Source: Pseudomonas avellanae BPIC 631 (GTDB lineage Bacteria > Pseudomonadota > Gammaproteobacteria > Pseudomonadales > Pseudomonadaceae). From it: a DNA stretch of 64,000 nucleotides. This document shows positions 13,648 through 25,389 of the stretch, in pieces. The stretch's first letter is position 1; each line of letters opens with the position of its first letter. Under the pieces are notes generated by a model. It saw nothing but the letters and a program-made list of their open reading frames with translations. It was not told the origin of the DNA and made no database searches. The stretch is from positions 1-64,000 of the forward strand of contig NZ_ATDK01000229.1 of the NCBI RefSeq assembly GCF_000444135.1, in the 5' to 3' direction. Made by a program: the position numbers and the translations under genes.

Positions 13648-14298
13648 GTGGCCCGTTCCAAGACAAGCCATAACTGGCTCAAAGAACACTTCGACGACAA
13701 GTACGTCAAAATGGCACAGAAGGACGGCTACCGTTCGCGTGCCAGTTACAAGCTTCTCGAAATCCAGGAAAAGGACAAGATCATCCGCCCTGGCATGACC
13801 GTTATCGACCTCGGCGCTGCGCCGGGAGGCTGGTCGCAAGTGACCAGTCGTCTGATCGGGGGTCAAGGTCGCCTGATCGCTTCCGACATTCTTGAGATGG
13901 ACAGCATCCCGGATGTGACCTTCATTCAGGGGGATTTCACCGAGGACGCCATCCTCGAGCAGATTCTCGAAGCGGTCGGTAATACGCAGGTAGACCTTGT
14001 GATTTCCGATATGGCCCCCAATATGAGTGGATTGAGCGCTGTCGATATGCCGCGTGCGATGTTTCTCTGTGAATTGGCGCTCGACCTTGCCGGTCGGGTA
14101 CTGCGTCCCGGTGGCGATTTTCTGATCAAGGTCTTCCAGGGTGAAGGCTTCGATATCTACCACAAGGACATTCGCAAGCTGTTCGACAAGGTGCAGATGC
14201 GCAAGCCTTCGTCGTCCCGCGACCGATCGCGCGAGCAGTACCTGCTGGCTCGTGGTTTTCGCGGAATCGATGGCGCAGCCAGCATCGAACGTTTTTGA
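13648..14298 (+). CDS. rlmE: 23S rRNA (uridine-2'-O)-methyltransferase RlmE (FtsJ/RrmJ)
   Basis: 216 residues. Methylates the 2'-OH of U2552 (E. coli numbering) in 23S rRNA in the A loop. SAM-binding motif [12 protein letters not shown] follows an N-terminal [15 protein letters not shown] carrying the first catalytic Lys; [16 protein letters not shown] and the C-terminal [16 protein letters not shown] complete the K-D-K-E active site. The start is a GTG at 13648, preceded by GAGGTG at 13638-13643; a TTG at 13636 is in frame but has no ribosome site. It lies 184 bases before ftsH, as in many proteobacteria. Confidence 0.96.
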
Positions 14299-14482
14299 TA
14301 AGGCGCGATAGCTTTTTTCAAATGGCGTCGTCAGTGCAGCATCAACGAACATTATGGTGTCAAAGTTTCACAAAGGGTTACAGACGGTGTCTGCCGTATC
14401 TGTAGGTTCTGTAGTAAGTTAGGCCAGTGAATATCATGCGAGGCACGCTTGCTGCGTGGAGCTTGCTTCAGAGGGTAGCTAA

Positions 14483-16396
14483 TTGAACGATATGGCAAAG
14501 AATTTGATCCTGTGGTTGATCATCGCAGCTGTCCTTGTGACGGTGATGAACAACTTCTCAAGCCCTAACGAGCCGCAGAACCTCAACTATTCCGAGTTCA
14601 TCCAGCAGGTCAAGGATGGCAAGGTCGAGAAGGTTTCTGTCGATGGCTACGTGATTACGGGCAAGCGCAGCGACGGTGACACCTTCAAGACCATTCGCCC
14701 GAACATTCCGGACAATGGCCTGATCGGCGATCTGGTCAGCAACAACGTTGTGGTCGAAGGCAAGCAGCCTGAACAGCAGAGCATCTGGACCCAGTTGCTG
14801 GTCGCCAGCTTCCCGATTCTGGTGATCATCGCCGTCTTCATGTTCTTCATGCGCCAGATGCAGGGCGGAGCGGGCGGCAAAGGCGGCCCGATGAGCTTTG
14901 GCAAGAGCAAGGCGCGTCTGTTGTCCGAAGATCAGGTCAAGACCACCCTGGCGGATGTTGCTGGGTGTGACGAAGCCAAGGAAGAAGTCGGCGAGCTCGT
15001 CGAGTTCCTCCGTGATCCGGGCAAGTTCCAGCGTCTGGGTGGTCGAATTCCGCGCGGCGTGCTGATGGTCGGTCCTCCGGGTACCGGCAAGACGCTGATC
15101 GCCAAGGCGATTGCCGGCGAAGCCAAAGTGCCGTTTTTCACGATTTCCGGTTCCGACTTCGTTGAAATGTTCGTGGGTGTCGGTGCAAGCCGCGTCCGTG
15201 ACATGTTCGAACAAGCCAAGAAACACGCGCCGTGCATCATCTTCATCGACGAAATTGATGCGGTCGGTCGTCATCGTGGTGCCGGCATGGGCGGTGGTCA
15301 CGACGAGCGCGAGCAGACCCTCAACCAGTTGCTGGTAGAGATGGACGGCTTTGAAATGAATGACGGCATCATCGTCATTGCCGCGACCAACCGTCCTGAC
15401 GTACTGGACCCTGCATTGCTGCGTCCAGGCCGTTTCGACCGTCAGGTTGTTGTGGGCCTGCCGGACATCCGTGGTCGCGAGCAGATTCTCAAGGTCCACA
15501 TGCGCAAAGTGCCTATGGGTGAGGACGTCAATCCAGGCGTTATTGCTCGTGGTACTCCGGGTTTCTCCGGTGCCGATCTGGCCAACCTGGTCAACGAAGC
15601 GTCGCTTTTCGCTGCGCGCTCCGGCAAGCGCGTCGTCGAAATGAAGGAATTCGAACTTGCCAAGGACAAGATCATGATGGGCGCCGAGCGCAAATCGATG
15701 GTCATGTCCGACAAGGAAAAACGCAACACGGCGTACCACGAGGCGGGTCACGCCATCGTCGGTCGTCTGGTGCCCGAGCATGACCCGGTCTACAAGGTGT
15801 CGATCATTCCTCGCGGTCGCGCCCTGGGTGTGACCATGTTCCTGCCGGAAGAAGACCGTTACAGCCTGTCCAAGCGTGCACTGATCAGCCAGATCTGCTC
15901 GTTGTATGGCGGTCGTATCGCTGAGGAGATGACTCTGGGCTTTGATGGCGTCACGACGGGTGCGTCCAACGACATCATGCGTGCCAGCCAGATTGCCCGG
16001 AACATGGTCACCAAATGGGGCTTGTCTGAAAAGCTGGGTCCATTGATGTACTCCGAAGACGAAGATGCAGGCTACCTGGGGCGCGGCGGCAGCCAGAACT
16101 CCAGTGTTTCCGGCGACACCGCCAAGCTGATCGACTCGGAAGTACGCAGCATCATCGACCACTGCTACGGCACCGCCAAGCAGCTGCTGACGGACAATCG
16201 CGACAAGCTTGAAGCGATGGCCGATGCTTTGATGAAGTACGAAACCATTGATGCCGATCAGATCGATGACATCATGACCGGTCGCCCACCGCGCGAGCCG
16301 CGTGACTGGGATGGCGGTTCAGGCACCAACGGTACTCCGATCACACCTGATCCTCGTCCGGAAGCGCCTATCGGCGGTCCTGCTGCTGAGCATTAA
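14483..16396 (+). CDS. ftsH: ATP-dependent membrane zinc protease FtsH
   Basis: 637 residues. Hexameric inner-membrane AAA+ protease that degrades misassembled membrane proteins and regulators such as sigma-32 and LpxC. Two membrane segments (about 7-23 and 104-122) flank a periplasmic domain. The AAA module has Walker A GPPGTGKT (197-204), Walker B IIFIDEID and the second region of homology [20 protein letters not shown]; the protease domain has the zinc motif HEAGH (419-423). TTG at 14483 is preferred over ATG at 14492 because GAGGG (14471-14475) is correctly spaced only from the TTG. folP follows after 8 bases. Confidence 0.98.
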   Translation: MNDMAKNLILWLIIAAVLVTVMNNFSSPNEPQNLNYSEFIQQVKDGKVEKVSVDGYVITGKRSDGDTFKTIRPNIPDNGLIGDLVSNNVVVEGKQPEQQSIWTQLLVASFPILVIIAVFMFFMRQMQGGAGGKGGPMSFGKSKARLLSEDQVKTTLADVAGCDEAKEEVGELVEFLRDPGKFQRLGGRIPRGVLMVGPPGTGKTLIAKAIAGEAKVPFFTISGSDFVEMFVGVGASRVRDMFEQAKKHAPCIIFIDEIDAVGRHRGAGMGGGHDEREQTLNQLLVEMDGFEMNDGIIVIAATNRPDVLDPALLRPGRFDRQVVVGLPDIRGREQILKVHMRKVPMGEDVNPGVIARGTPGFSGADLANLVNEASLFAARSGKRVVEMKEFELAKDKIMMGAERKSMVMSDKEKRNTAYHEAGHAIVGRLVPEHDPVYKVSIIPRGRALGVTMFLPEEDRYSLSKRALISQICSLYGGRIAEEMTLGFDGVTTGASNDIMRASQIARNMVTKWGLSEKLGPLMYSEDEDAGYLGRGGSQNSSVSGDTAKLIDSEVRSIIDHCYGTAKQLLTDNRDKLEAMADALMKYETIDADQIDDIMTGRPPREPRDWDGGSGTNGTPITPDPRPEAPIGGPAAEH

Positions 16397-16404
16397 GGTC
16401 TGAC

Positions 16405-17256
16405 ATGACATCTGCGCTGTACCCAACCCGGTTGCCTTGCGGCAACCGGGTTCTTGATTTGGCCCATACGCATGTGATGGGCATTCTCAATGCGACTCCA
16501 GATTCGTTTTCCGACGGCGGCCGCTACAGCCAGCTCGATGCTGCCCTGCGCCATGCAGAAGCCATGGTGCTGGCCGGTGCCACGCTCATCGATGTCGGTG
16601 GTGAGTCGACCCGTCCTGGCGCACGTCCGGTGTCCCCCGCGCAAGAAGTCGAGCGTGTGGCGCCGGTTGTCGAGATTATTGCGCGTGAACTCGATGTGAT
16701 CATCTCGGTTGATACGTCAACGCCTGAGGTCATGCTGGCGACGGCAGGGCTGGGCGCTGGCCTGATCAACGACGTTCGCTCGTTGCAGCGTCCAGGCGCG
16801 CTTGAGGCGGCTGCAAGCACCGGTTTGCCGGTGTGCCTGATGCATATGCAGGGCGAGCCGGGCACCATGCAGAATGATCCGCACTATGAGGACCTTCTGG
16901 CTGAGGTCAGTGCCTTTTTACTGGATCGCATGAATCAATGTGTGGCTGCGGGGATCGATCGGCAGCAGATCATCCTTGATCCGGGTTTTGGTTTTGCCAA
17001 GACGCTGGAACATAATCTGAGCCTGTTCAAGCGTATGGAAGCGTTGCACGCGCTGGGTCGGCCGCTGTTGGTGGGGGTTTCGCGCAAAAGCATGATCGGT
17101 GCAGTGCTGGGACGCCCCGTAGATCAGCGTTTGTTCGGCGGGCTGGCCCTGGCCGCCCTGGCGATGACCAAAGGGGCAAAAATTCTACGTGTGCACGATG
17201 TCGCCGAAACGGCTGACGTGGTGCGCATGATCGCAGCTGTCCAGGCAGCTGAATAA
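16405..17256 (+). CDS. folP: Dihydropteroate synthase
   Basis: 283 residues. Condenses p-aminobenzoate with hydroxymethyl-dihydropterin diphosphate in folate synthesis; the sulfonamide target. The TIM-barrel family motifs are present: [17 protein letters not shown] near residue 30, [15 protein letters not shown], the basic loop SRKSMIG and the C-terminal [10 protein letters not shown]. The N-terminal stretch before the first motif contains an imperfect repeat ([10 protein letters not shown]). Located between ftsH and glmM, 16 bases before glmM, the same ftsH-folP-glmM order as E. coli. Confidence 0.97.
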   Translation: MTSALYPTRLPCGNRVLDLAHTHVMGILNATPDSFSDGGRYSQLDAALRHAEAMVLAGATLIDVGGESTRPGARPVSPAQEVERVAPVVEIIARELDVIISVDTSTPEVMLATAGLGAGLINDVRSLQRPGALEAAASTGLPVCLMHMQGEPGTMQNDPHYEDLLAEVSAFLLDRMNQCVAAGIDRQQIILDPGFGFAKTLEHNLSLFKRMEALHALGRPLLVGVSRKSMIGAVLGRPVDQRLFGGLALAALAMTKGAKILRVHDVAETADVVRMIAAVQAAE

Positions 17257-17272
17257 CAACAGTGGGGCATCC

Positions 17273-18616
17273 ATGACTACCAGAAAATACTTCGGAACCG
17301 ACGGCATTCGCGGTCGTGTAGGGCAATTCCCGATTACGCCAGAGTTCATGCTGAAGCTGGGCTGGGCTGCAGGCATGGCCTTTCGCAAGATGGGCGCCTG
17401 CCGCATTCTTGTCGGCAAGGACACGCGCATTTCCGGCTACATGTTCGAATCCGCACTGGAAGCCGGGCTATCTGCAGCGGGCGCTGATGTGCTGCTGCTG
17501 GGGCCGATGCCTACACCTGCCATCGCGTACCTGACGCGCACATTTCACGCCGAAGCAGGCATTGTCATCAGTGCTTCGCACAATCCGCACTACGACAACG
17601 GCATCAAGTTCTTCTCTGGTCAGGGCACCAAGCTGCCTGACGAGATCGAAATGATGATCGAGGAGTTGCTCGACGCGCCGATGACCGTGGCCGAGTCCGA
17701 AAACCTCGGCAAGGTCTCGCGGATCAACGATGCTGCCGGGCGTTACATCGAATTCTGCAAGAGCAGCGTGCCTACCAGTACCGATTTTGCCGGGCTCAAG
17801 GTGGTGATCGATTGCGCACACGGCGCGACCTACAAAGTGGCGCCCAACGTATTCCGTGAGTTGGGTGCGCAGGTTGTAGTGCTCTCGGCGCAGCCCGACG
17901 GGCTCAACATCAACAAGGACTGCGGTTCTACGCACATGGAGGCCTTGCAGGCCGCTGTGGTTGCGGAGCACGCCGACATGGGCATCGGTTTTGACGGTGA
18001 CGGCGACCGCGTGCTGATGGTCGACCACACCGGGACCATCGTTGATGGCGATGAGCTGCTTTACATCATTGCGCGTGATCTGCACGAGCGCGGCCGCTTG
18101 CAGGGTGGTGTCGTCGGCACGTTGATGAGTAACCTTGGCCTTGAGCTGGCCCTTGCCGAACAGAATATTCCGTTCGTGCGGGCCAACGTTGGCGACCGTT
18201 ATGTCATTGCCGAGCTACTTGAGCGCAATTGGCAGATCGGTGGTGAAAACTCCGGGCACATCGTGTGCTTCCAGCATGCCACCACCGGTGACGCCATTAT
18301 CGCCTCGCTGCAAGTGATACTCGCCCTGCGTCGCAGCGGCATCAGCCTTGCCGAGGCGCGCCTGAAATTGCGCAAATGTCCGCAAATCCTGATCAATGTG
18401 CGTTTCGAGGGTTCCAGTGTCGACCCGGTTACCCACCCGTCTGTGCAGGAAGCCTGCGCGCGCGTCACCGAGCAGATGGCAGGGCGTGGCAGGGTGCTGT
18501 TGCGCAAATCCGGCACAGAGCCTCTGGTGCGTGTGATGGTCGAAGGTGAGGATGAAACGCAGGTCAGGGCGTACGCCGAAGAGCTCGCAAAACTGGTTGC
18601 TGAAGTTTGCGCCTGA
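17273..18616 (+). CDS. glmM: Phosphoglucosamine mutase
   Basis: 447 residues. Converts glucosamine-6-phosphate to glucosamine-1-phosphate for UDP-GlcNAc, feeding peptidoglycan and LPS. N-terminus [10 protein letters not shown] is the family signature. The catalytic phosphoserine lies in [12 protein letters not shown] at Ser102, the same position as in E. coli. The metal-binding loop is GFDGDGDRV, the sugar-binding GGENSGHIV, and the C-terminal phosphate-binding [14 protein letters not shown]. Probably transcribed with ftsH-folP. Confidence 0.98.
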   Translation: MTTRKYFGTDGIRGRVGQFPITPEFMLKLGWAAGMAFRKMGACRILVGKDTRISGYMFESALEAGLSAAGADVLLLGPMPTPAIAYLTRTFHAEAGIVISASHNPHYDNGIKFFSGQGTKLPDEIEMMIEELLDAPMTVAESENLGKVSRINDAAGRYIEFCKSSVPTSTDFAGLKVVIDCAHGATYKVAPNVFRELGAQVVVLSAQPDGLNINKDCGSTHMEALQAAVVAEHADMGIGFDGDGDRVLMVDHTGTIVDGDELLYIIARDLHERGRLQGGVVGTLMSNLGLELALAEQNIPFVRANVGDRYVIAELLERNWQIGGENSGHIVCFQHATTGDAIIASLQVILALRRSGISLAEARLKLRKCPQILINVRFEGSSVDPVTHPSVQEACARVTEQMAGRGRVLLRKSGTEPLVRVMVEGEDETQVRAYAEELAKLVAEVCA

Positions 18617-18682
18617 TTTCGGCTTGCCAGTGTCGGAAGTGTTGGGTAACATCTGCGCCCACTTTGACCCACGAGGTGTAGC

Positions 18683-19823
<1,141 letters not shown>

Positions 19824-19869
19824 AAAAGAATTCGGCGATGTTTTTGCGAGATCGCCAAAGAGTTGTAAT

Positions 19870-19955
19870 GCCGAGGTGGTGGAATTGGTAGACACGCAAC
19901 CTTGAGGTGGTTGTGCCCAATGGGTGTAGGGGTTCGAGTCCCCTTCTCGGTACCA
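19870..19955 (+). tRNA. leuU: tRNA-Leu (anticodon GAG)
   Basis: 86 bases, class II tRNA with a long variable arm. Acceptor arm 19870-19876 pairs with 19945-19951 (G-U ends); discriminator A then encoded CCA at 19953-19955. The anticodon arm CAACC-TTGAGGT-GGTTG gives loop TTGAGGT with anticodon GAG; the T arm is GGGGTTCGAGTCCCC. It sits between secG and metY, matching the E. coli secG-leuU-metY order. Confidence 0.96.
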
Positions 19956-19965
19956 ATTAACAAGG

Positions 19966-19986
19966 AAGCCCGCATTGGCGGGCTTG
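19966..19986 (+). terminator. Hairpin after tRNA-Leu
   Basis: Stem AAGCCCGC (19966-19973) with GCGGGCTT (19978-19985), loop ATTG. Flanking CAAG and CTTG can extend the pairing. There is no clear U tract, so it may be a processing or weak termination structure. Confidence 0.6.
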
Positions 19987-20005
19987 CTTGTAGGTGGATG
20001 TTGGA

Positions 20006-20034
20006 TTGACCCAGCAATGGATCGGTCGTATACT
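20006..20034 (+). promoter_or_regulatory. Sigma-70 promoter of metY
   Basis: TTGACC (20006-20011), exactly 17 bases, TATACT (20029-20034): near consensus. The following TCCGCCCC is a GC-rich discriminator, typical of stringently controlled stable-RNA promoters. The start would be near 20041, about 10 bases before the tRNA. Confidence 0.9.
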
Positions 20035-20050
20035 TCCGCCCCAGCTTTGT

Positions 20051-20127
<77 letters not shown>

Positions 20128-20137
20128 GTTTTAGCGG

Positions 20138-20159
20138 AGCCCCTTTTAAGGGGCTTTTT
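20138..20159 (+). terminator. Rho-independent terminator after metY
   Basis: AGCCCCTT (20138-20145) pairs with AAGGGGCT (20148-20155), followed by TTTT. It lies 10 bases after the tRNA 3' end, so reading into rimP needs read-through or antitermination. Confidence 0.85.
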
Positions 20160-20178
20160 GTTAGCTGGACAGTACGTG

Positions 20179-20201
20179 ACGCCGATGTTCAGCGGCGTTT
20201 T
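20179..20201 (+). terminator. Second hairpin in the rimP leader
   Basis: ACGCCG (20179-20184) pairs with CGGCGT (20193-20198), followed by TTT. Weaker than its neighbours; it may be part of an alternative fold. Confidence 0.5.
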
Positions 20202-20206
20202 CAGGG

Positions 20207-20228
20207 ATGGGCTTTTGCCCATTTTTTT
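20207..20228 (+). terminator. Third hairpin with long U tract before rimP
   Basis: ATGGGC (20207-20212), loop TTTT, GCCCAT (20217-20222), then a T run to 20228. A complete intrinsic terminator 30 bases before the rimP start, well placed to attenuate the rimP-nusA-infB operon. Confidence 0.8.
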
Positions 20229-20257
20229 ATTTCTAAAGCATGTACGAGGGGGTTCAG

Positions 20258-20716
20258 GTGTCGAGCAAGCTAGAACAGTTGCAGGGCTTGTTGGCCCCTG
20301 TGGTCGTGGCGCTTGGCTATCAATGCTGGGGGATCGATTTCAGTTCCCAGGGCAAGCATTCGGTGCTGCGCATTTATATCGATAAAGAAGGTGGTGTTCT
20401 GGTAGACGACTGCGCAATCGTCAGTCGCCAGATCAGCGGTGTGTTGGACGTAGAAGACCCGATCAGCACCGAGTACACCCTTGAAGTCTCTTCTCCTGGC
20501 ATGGAGCGCCCGCTGTTCACTATCGAGCAGTTCGCTTTGTACGCCGGGGAACAAGTAAGAATAAAGCTGCGTTCGCCTTTCGAAGGTCGACGCAACTTTC
20601 AAGGCCTTCTCCGCGGGGTGGAGGAGCAGGATGTCGTGGTGCAGGTTGAAGACCATGAATTCCTGTTGCCGATCGACTTGATCGACAAGGCCAACATTAT
20701 TCCCACGTTTGACTGA
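20258..20716 (+). CDS. rimP: Ribosome maturation factor RimP
   Basis: 152 residues. Needed for 30S subunit assembly. The N-terminal alpha/beta domain ([15 protein letters not shown] ... [11 protein letters not shown]) includes the family segment [23 protein letters not shown], followed by an SH3-like C-terminal domain ([19 protein letters not shown] ... [15 protein letters not shown]). A GTG start at 20258 was chosen over the ATG at 20240, because GAGGGGG at 20246-20252 is spaced for the GTG and homologues begin at MSSKLEQLQ. First protein gene after metY; nusA follows after 59 bases. Confidence 0.96.
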   Translation: MSSKLEQLQGLLAPVVVALGYQCWGIDFSSQGKHSVLRIYIDKEGGVLVDDCAIVSRQISGVLDVEDPISTEYTLEVSSPGMERPLFTIEQFALYAGEQVRIKLRSPFEGRRNFQGLLRGVEEQDVVVQVEDHEFLLPIDLIDKANIIPTFD

Positions 20717-20775
20717 TACGTGCCGGTTACTGCGGATCCCGCGGATCCAATGGCTTGCGAAAGGCGAGGCGTACG

Positions 20776-22257
20776 ATGAGCAAAGAAGTACTGCTGGTTG
20801 TTGAGTCGGTGTCCAATGAAAAGGGCGTTCCGGCAAGTGTTATTTTTGAAGCGCTGGAGCTGGCTCTGGCCACTGCTACCAAGAAACGTTTTGAAGACGA
20901 AGTTGAGCTGCGTGTAGAGATCAACCGCCAAACAGGCAACTACGAGACTTTCCGTCGCTGGACAGTCGTCGAAGACGAAGATCTGGACGATCCTGCTTAC
21001 GAGCTGGCCGTCGATCAGGCTCAGGCTAAAAAGCCGGGTGCCGTTGCAGGCGATCTGATCGAAGAGAAAATCGATTCCATCGAATTTGGTCGTATTGCTG
21101 CACAGACTGCAAAACAGGTCATCGTGCAGAAAGTTCGTGAAGCCGAGCGTGCTCAGGTAGTCGATGCCTACCGTGAGCGTCTGGGTGAAATCATTTCTGG
21201 TACTGTTAAAAAGGTTACACGTGACAATGTCATCGTTGACCTGGGTAACAATGCCGAAGCCTTGCTGGCTCGTGAAGACATCATTTCCCGGGAAACTTTC
21301 CGGGTCGGTGTTCGCGTCCGTGCTCTGCTGAAGGAAATTCGCACTGAAAACCGTGGCCCTCAGCTGATTCTGTCGCGTACTGCGCCAGAGATGCTGATCG
21401 AGCTTTTCCGCATTGAAGTGCCGGAAATTGCCGAAGGTCTCATCGAGGTGATGGCTGCCTCTCGTGACCCGGGCTCTCGTGCGAAAATCGCTGTTCGCTC
21501 CAAGGACAAACGAATCGATCCGCAAGGTGCCTGTATCGGCATGCGCGGTTCGCGAGTTCAGGCTGTTTCCGGCGAGCTGGGTGGCGAGCGTGTGGATATC
21601 GTGCTTTGGGACGATAACCCTGCGCAGTTCGTGATCAACGCAATGTCCCCTGCAGAAGTAGCGGCAATCATCGTAGATGAAGACGCTCATGCAATGGACA
21701 TCGCGGTAGGCGCGGACAACCTGGCCCAGGCTATTGGTCGTGGCGGTCAGAACGTGCGTCTGGCCAGTCAGTTGACTGGCTGGACACTGAACGTGATGAC
21801 CGAATCGGACATCCAGGCCAAGCAGCAAGCTGAAACCGGTGACATCCTGCGCAACTTCATCGAAGAGCTCGAAGTCGATGAAGAACTGGCTCAGGTGCTG
21901 GTTGATGAAGGCTTCACCAGCCTGGAAGAGATTGCCTACGTACCGTTGGAAGAAATGCTCAACATCGACGGCTTTGACGAAGATATCGTCAACGAGCTTC
22001 GCGCTCGTGCCAAGGATCGTTTGTTGACTAAAGCCATCGCTACAGAGGAAAAGCTGGCAGACGCCCATCCGGCCGAAGACCTGCTCTCGCTTGAGGGTAT
22101 GGACAAGGATTTGGCGATGGAACTGGCGGTGCGCGGCGTAGTTACCCGCGAAGACCTGGCCGAGCAGTCTATAGATGACCTGCTCGACATCGACGGCATT
22201 GACGATGATCGTGCCGGCAAGTTGATCATGGCCGCCCGAGCCCACTGGTTCGAGTAA
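20776..22257 (+). CDS. nusA: Transcription termination/antitermination factor NusA
   Basis: 493 residues. Binds RNA polymerase and nascent RNA and modulates pausing, termination and antitermination. Visible order: N-terminal polymerase-binding domain ([16 protein letters not shown]), S1 domain (about 135-200), two KH domains ([20 protein letters not shown], then [17 protein letters not shown]), and two C-terminal acidic helix-hairpin-helix repeats (about 360-490), the AR1/AR2 pair typical of gammaproteobacteria. ATG at 20776 is preceded by GGCGAGGCG. NusA could regulate its own operon through the leader hairpins upstream; that is inference. Confidence 0.98.
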   Translation: MSKEVLLVVESVSNEKGVPASVIFEALELALATATKKRFEDEVELRVEINRQTGNYETFRRWTVVEDEDLDDPAYELAVDQAQAKKPGAVAGDLIEEKIDSIEFGRIAAQTAKQVIVQKVREAERAQVVDAYRERLGEIISGTVKKVTRDNVIVDLGNNAEALLAREDIISRETFRVGVRVRALLKEIRTENRGPQLILSRTAPEMLIELFRIEVPEIAEGLIEVMAASRDPGSRAKIAVRSKDKRIDPQGACIGMRGSRVQAVSGELGGERVDIVLWDDNPAQFVINAMSPAEVAAIIVDEDAHAMDIAVGADNLAQAIGRGGQNVRLASQLTGWTLNVMTESDIQAKQQAETGDILRNFIEELEVDEELAQVLVDEGFTSLEEIAYVPLEEMLNIDGFDEDIVNELRARAKDRLLTKAIATEEKLADAHPAEDLLSLEGMDKDLAMELAVRGVVTREDLAEQSIDDLLDIDGIDDDRAGKLIMAARAHWFE

Positions 22258-22284
22258 GTAGGCGCGGCCTGAGGAGAGAAGTGC

Positions 22285-24810
22285 ATGACGCAAGTCACGG
22301 TGAAAGAACTGGCCAAAGTGGTCGACACACCGGTAGAGCGCCTGTTACAGCAGATGCGTGAGGCAGGTCTGCCGCACACCGCCGCCGAGCAAGTTGTGAC
22401 CGATAACGAAAAACAAGCCTTGTTGACGCACCTGAAAAGCGGTCACAAGGCCAAGGTGGAAGAGCCTCGCAAGATTACCTTGCAGCGCAAGACCACCAGC
22501 ACCCTGCGCGTTGCTGGCAGCAAGAGCATCAGCGTTGAAGTGCGCAAGAAGAAAGTCTTTGTGCAGCGTAGCCCGGAAGAGATCGAAGCCGAGCGCAAGC
22601 GCGAGATGGACGAACGCCGTGCGGTAGAAAATGCCGCTCGTCAAAAGGCTGAAGAAGAAGCCAAGCGTCGCGCTGAAGAAGATGCGCGCAATCAGCCTGC
22701 TGCCGGCCAGCCTGCTTCGGCACCTGCGCAACCTGTTGCTGCAGTCGAGCCTGTACGTGAAGCACCTGCAGCCGCTGCTCCGGCACCTGCCAGCGCAGCG
22801 CCGTCTGCCGATGCTCGCAAGCGTGACGAACAGCGTCGCCCTGACAAGCCTCGTGCTGATGACCGCAATGCCCGTGGCGGCGACGGCGATCGCAAGAACG
22901 CTCCGCACCGTGCTTCGGTCAAAGAGAAGGCTCCGGCCCCTCGAGTTGCACCTCGCACCACCGACGAAGAAAGCGACAGCTTCCGTCGTGGTGGTCGTGG
23001 CAAGGGCAAGCTGAAGAAGCGTAACGCGCATGGTTTCCAGAGCCCTACCGGCCCGGTTATCCGTGACGTTGCCATCGGCGAGACCATCACTGTCGGCGAA
23101 TTGTCGGCACAGATGTCCGTCAAGGCTGCCGAAGTCATCAAGTTCATGTTCAAGATGGGTACTCCGGTAACCATCAACCAGGTGCTGGATCAGGAAACTG
23201 CCCAGTTGATCGCCGAAGAGCTGGGCCACAAGGTCACGCTGGTCAGCGACAACGCCCTGGAAGATTCCCTGGCTGAATCGCTGAAGTTCGAAGGCGAGTC
23301 GTTCTCCCGTGCGCCGGTTGTGACCGTAATGGGCCACGTTGACCACGGTAAGACCTCGCTGCTCGACTACATCCGTCGCGCCAAGGTAGCGGCTAGCGAA
23401 GCCGGTGGTATTACTCAGCACATCGGTGCCTACCACGTTGAAACCGAACGCGGCATGGTGACGTTCCTCGACACCCCTGGTCACGCCGCGTTTACCGCAA
23501 TGCGTGCTCGTGGTGCCAAGGCGACCGACATCGTGATTCTGGTGGTTGCTGCCGACGACGGCGTGATGCCTCAGACCATCGAAGCCGTTCAGCATGCTGT
23601 TGCTGCTGGCGTTCCGCTGGTGGTTGCGGTGAACAAGATCGACAAGCCGGGTGCAGATCTCGATCGCATTCGCAGCGAGTTGTCAGTCCATGGCGTGACC
23701 TCCGAAGAGTGGGGCGGTGATACGCCTTTCGTTTCGGTCTCCGCGAAAATGGGTACTGGCGTCGACGAGCTGCTGGAAGCTGTCTTGCTGCAAGCCGAAG
23801 TCCTGGAACTCAAGGCAACGCCTTCGGCTCCTGGCCGTGGTGTTGTTGTCGAGTCCCGTCTGGACAAGGGCCGTGGTCCGGTTGCTACTGTTCTGGTTCA
23901 GGACGGTACGCTGCGTCAGGGCGACATGGTTCTGGTCGGTTCGAACTTCGGCCGTATCCGCGCCATGCTTGACGAGAACGGCAAGCCGGTCAAGGAAGCG
24001 GGTCCTTCCATCCCTGTCGAGATTCTCGGCCTGGACGGTACCCCGGACGCTGGCGACGAGATGAGCGTGCTGTCCGACGAGAAGAAAGCCCGTGAAGTGG
24101 CTCTGTTCCGTCAAGGCAAGTTCCGCGAAGTCAAACTGGCCCGTGCTCACGCTGGCAAGCTGGAAAATATCTTCGAGAACATGGGCCAGGCAGAGAAGAA
24201 GACGCTCAACATCGTCCTCAAATCTGACGTTCGTGGTTCCCTCGAAGCGTTGAACGGCGCCTTGAACGGCCTGGGTAACGACGAAGTACAAGTGCGCGTA
24301 GTGGGTGGCGGTGTCGGTGGTATCACCGAGAGCGACGCCAACCTGGCACTGGCTTCCAACGCTGTACTGTTCGGCTTCAACGTGCGTGCCGATGCTGGCG
24401 CGCGCAAGATTGTCGAGCAGGAAGGTCTGGATATGCGTTACTACAACGTGATCTACGACATCATCGAAGACGTCAAGAAAGCCCTTACCGGTATGCTTGG
24501 CAGCGACGTTCGGGAGAATATCCTGGGTATTGCCGAAGTCCGCGATGTGTTCCGTTCGCCTAAATTCGGCGCGATCGCAGGTTGTATGGTTCTGGAAGGC
24601 ACGGTTTACCGTAACCGTCCGATCCGTGTTCTGCGTGAAGACATCGTTATCTTCGAAGGCGAGCTGGAATCCCTGCGTCGCTTCAAGGATGACGCTGCCG
24701 ATGTACGTGCCGGCATGGAATGCGGTATCGGCGTCAAGAGCTACAACGACGTCAAGGTTGGTGACAAGATCGAAGTCTTCGAGAAGGTCCAAGTGGCTCG
24801 CAGCCTCTAA
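22285..24810 (+). CDS. infB: Translation initiation factor IF-2
   Basis: 841 residues. GTPase that places initiator tRNA on the ribosome. The N-terminus has the IF2N domain ([20 protein letters not shown]), then a long charged Glu/Arg/Ala/Pro-rich linker (about 110-230), a second IF2N-like domain with [22 protein letters not shown] in two parts, and the G domain with G1 GHVDHGKT, G3 DTPGHAAF and G4 NKID. Domains II-IV, including the fMet-tRNA-binding C2 domain, follow. Second starts (IF2-beta type) may exist but are not clear. It sits 27 bases after nusA, in the same operon as the initiator tRNA it uses. Confidence 0.98.
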   Translation: MTQVTVKELAKVVDTPVERLLQQMREAGLPHTAAEQVVTDNEKQALLTHLKSGHKAKVEEPRKITLQRKTTSTLRVAGSKSISVEVRKKKVFVQRSPEEIEAERKREMDERRAVENAARQKAEEEAKRRAEEDARNQPAAGQPASAPAQPVAAVEPVREAPAAAAPAPASAAPSADARKRDEQRRPDKPRADDRNARGGDGDRKNAPHRASVKEKAPAPRVAPRTTDEESDSFRRGGRGKGKLKKRNAHGFQSPTGPVIRDVAIGETITVGELSAQMSVKAAEVIKFMFKMGTPVTINQVLDQETAQLIAEELGHKVTLVSDNALEDSLAESLKFEGESFSRAPVVTVMGHVDHGKTSLLDYIRRAKVAASEAGGITQHIGAYHVETERGMVTFLDTPGHAAFTAMRARGAKATDIVILVVAADDGVMPQTIEAVQHAVAAGVPLVVAVNKIDKPGADLDRIRSELSVHGVTSEEWGGDTPFVSVSAKMGTGVDELLEAVLLQAEVLELKATPSAPGRGVVVESRLDKGRGPVATVLVQDGTLRQGDMVLVGSNFGRIRAMLDENGKPVKEAGPSIPVEILGLDGTPDAGDEMSVLSDEKKAREVALFRQGKFREVKLARAHAGKLENIFENMGQAEKKTLNIVLKSDVRGSLEALNGALNGLGNDEVQVRVVGGGVGGITESDANLALASNAVLFGFNVRADAGARKIVEQEGLDMRYYNVIYDIIEDVKKALTGMLGSDVRENILGIAEVRDVFRSPKFGAIAGCMVLEGTVYRNRPIRVLREDIVIFEGELESLRRFKDDAADVRAGMECGIGVKSYNDVKVGDKIEVFEKVQVARSL

Positions 24811-24882
24811 ATCGCGAGCTTCAGGAGTCATGGTGGGGGCGTCGCATGTACATGCAGCGCTTTCTCCATGGGCTCTAAACGC

Positions 24883-24917
24883 AACGCCCGGTCTGGCAAT
24901 TGTCAGGCCGGGCGTTT
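24883..24917 (+). terminator. Hairpin between infB and rbfA
   Basis: AACGCCCGG (24883-24891) pairs with CCGGGCGTT (24908-24916), extended by inner CTG/CAG. Only TTTGCC follows, so termination would be partial; it could set the ratio of infB to downstream transcripts. Confidence 0.6.
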
Positions 24918-24969
24918 GCCGCTTTCAGACTGTCAGGGTTTGGTCCCGGATCAGTAACAGGTAACAAGC

Positions 24970-25386
24970 ATGGCAAAAGAATACAGCCGTACCCAACGTA
25001 TCGGCGATCAGATGCAGCGCGAGCTGGCGCAACTGATCCGTCGCGAAATCAAGGACCCACGTGTGGGTCTGGTCACGATTACCGCCGTAGACGTCAGCCG
25101 TGATGTCGGTCACGCAAAGATTTTCATGACCGTCATGGGCCAGGACAACGCGGAAGACATCGCGCAGACCATCAAGGTGCTCAACGCTGCCGCAGGCTTC
25201 CTGCGCATGCAGCTGGCGCGTGAAATGAAGCTGCGCAGCGTGCCTCAGTTGCACTTCCATTACGACGAAAGCGTCGTGCGTGGCGCGCACCTCTCGGCAC
25301 TGATCGAGCGCGCAGTGGCGCAGGACAGTCAGCACCAGGAAGGCCCTGCATCGCCAGATGCAAAGCCTGAAAGTACCGAGGAATAA
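24970..25386 (+). CDS. rbfA: 30S ribosome-binding factor RbfA
   Basis: 138 residues. Cold-shock assembly factor for the 30S subunit acting near the 5' helix of 16S rRNA. It shows the KH-type fold and family motifs [34 protein letters not shown] and [12 protein letters not shown]. The C-terminal 20 residues are acidic and low-complexity. truB starts 3 bases after its stop, indicating tight coupling. Confidence 0.97.
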   Translation: MAKEYSRTQRIGDQMQRELAQLIRREIKDPRVGLVTITAVDVSRDVGHAKIFMTVMGQDNAEDIAQTIKVLNAAAGFLRMQLAREMKLRSVPQLHFHYDESVVRGAHLSALIERAVAQDSQHQEGPASPDAKPESTEE

Positions 25387-25389
25387 AGG

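Noticed and set aside
20599-22293. 564-codon open frame antisense to rimP/nusA
   Set aside because: Spans two unrelated sense genes and their gap; no recognisable domain.
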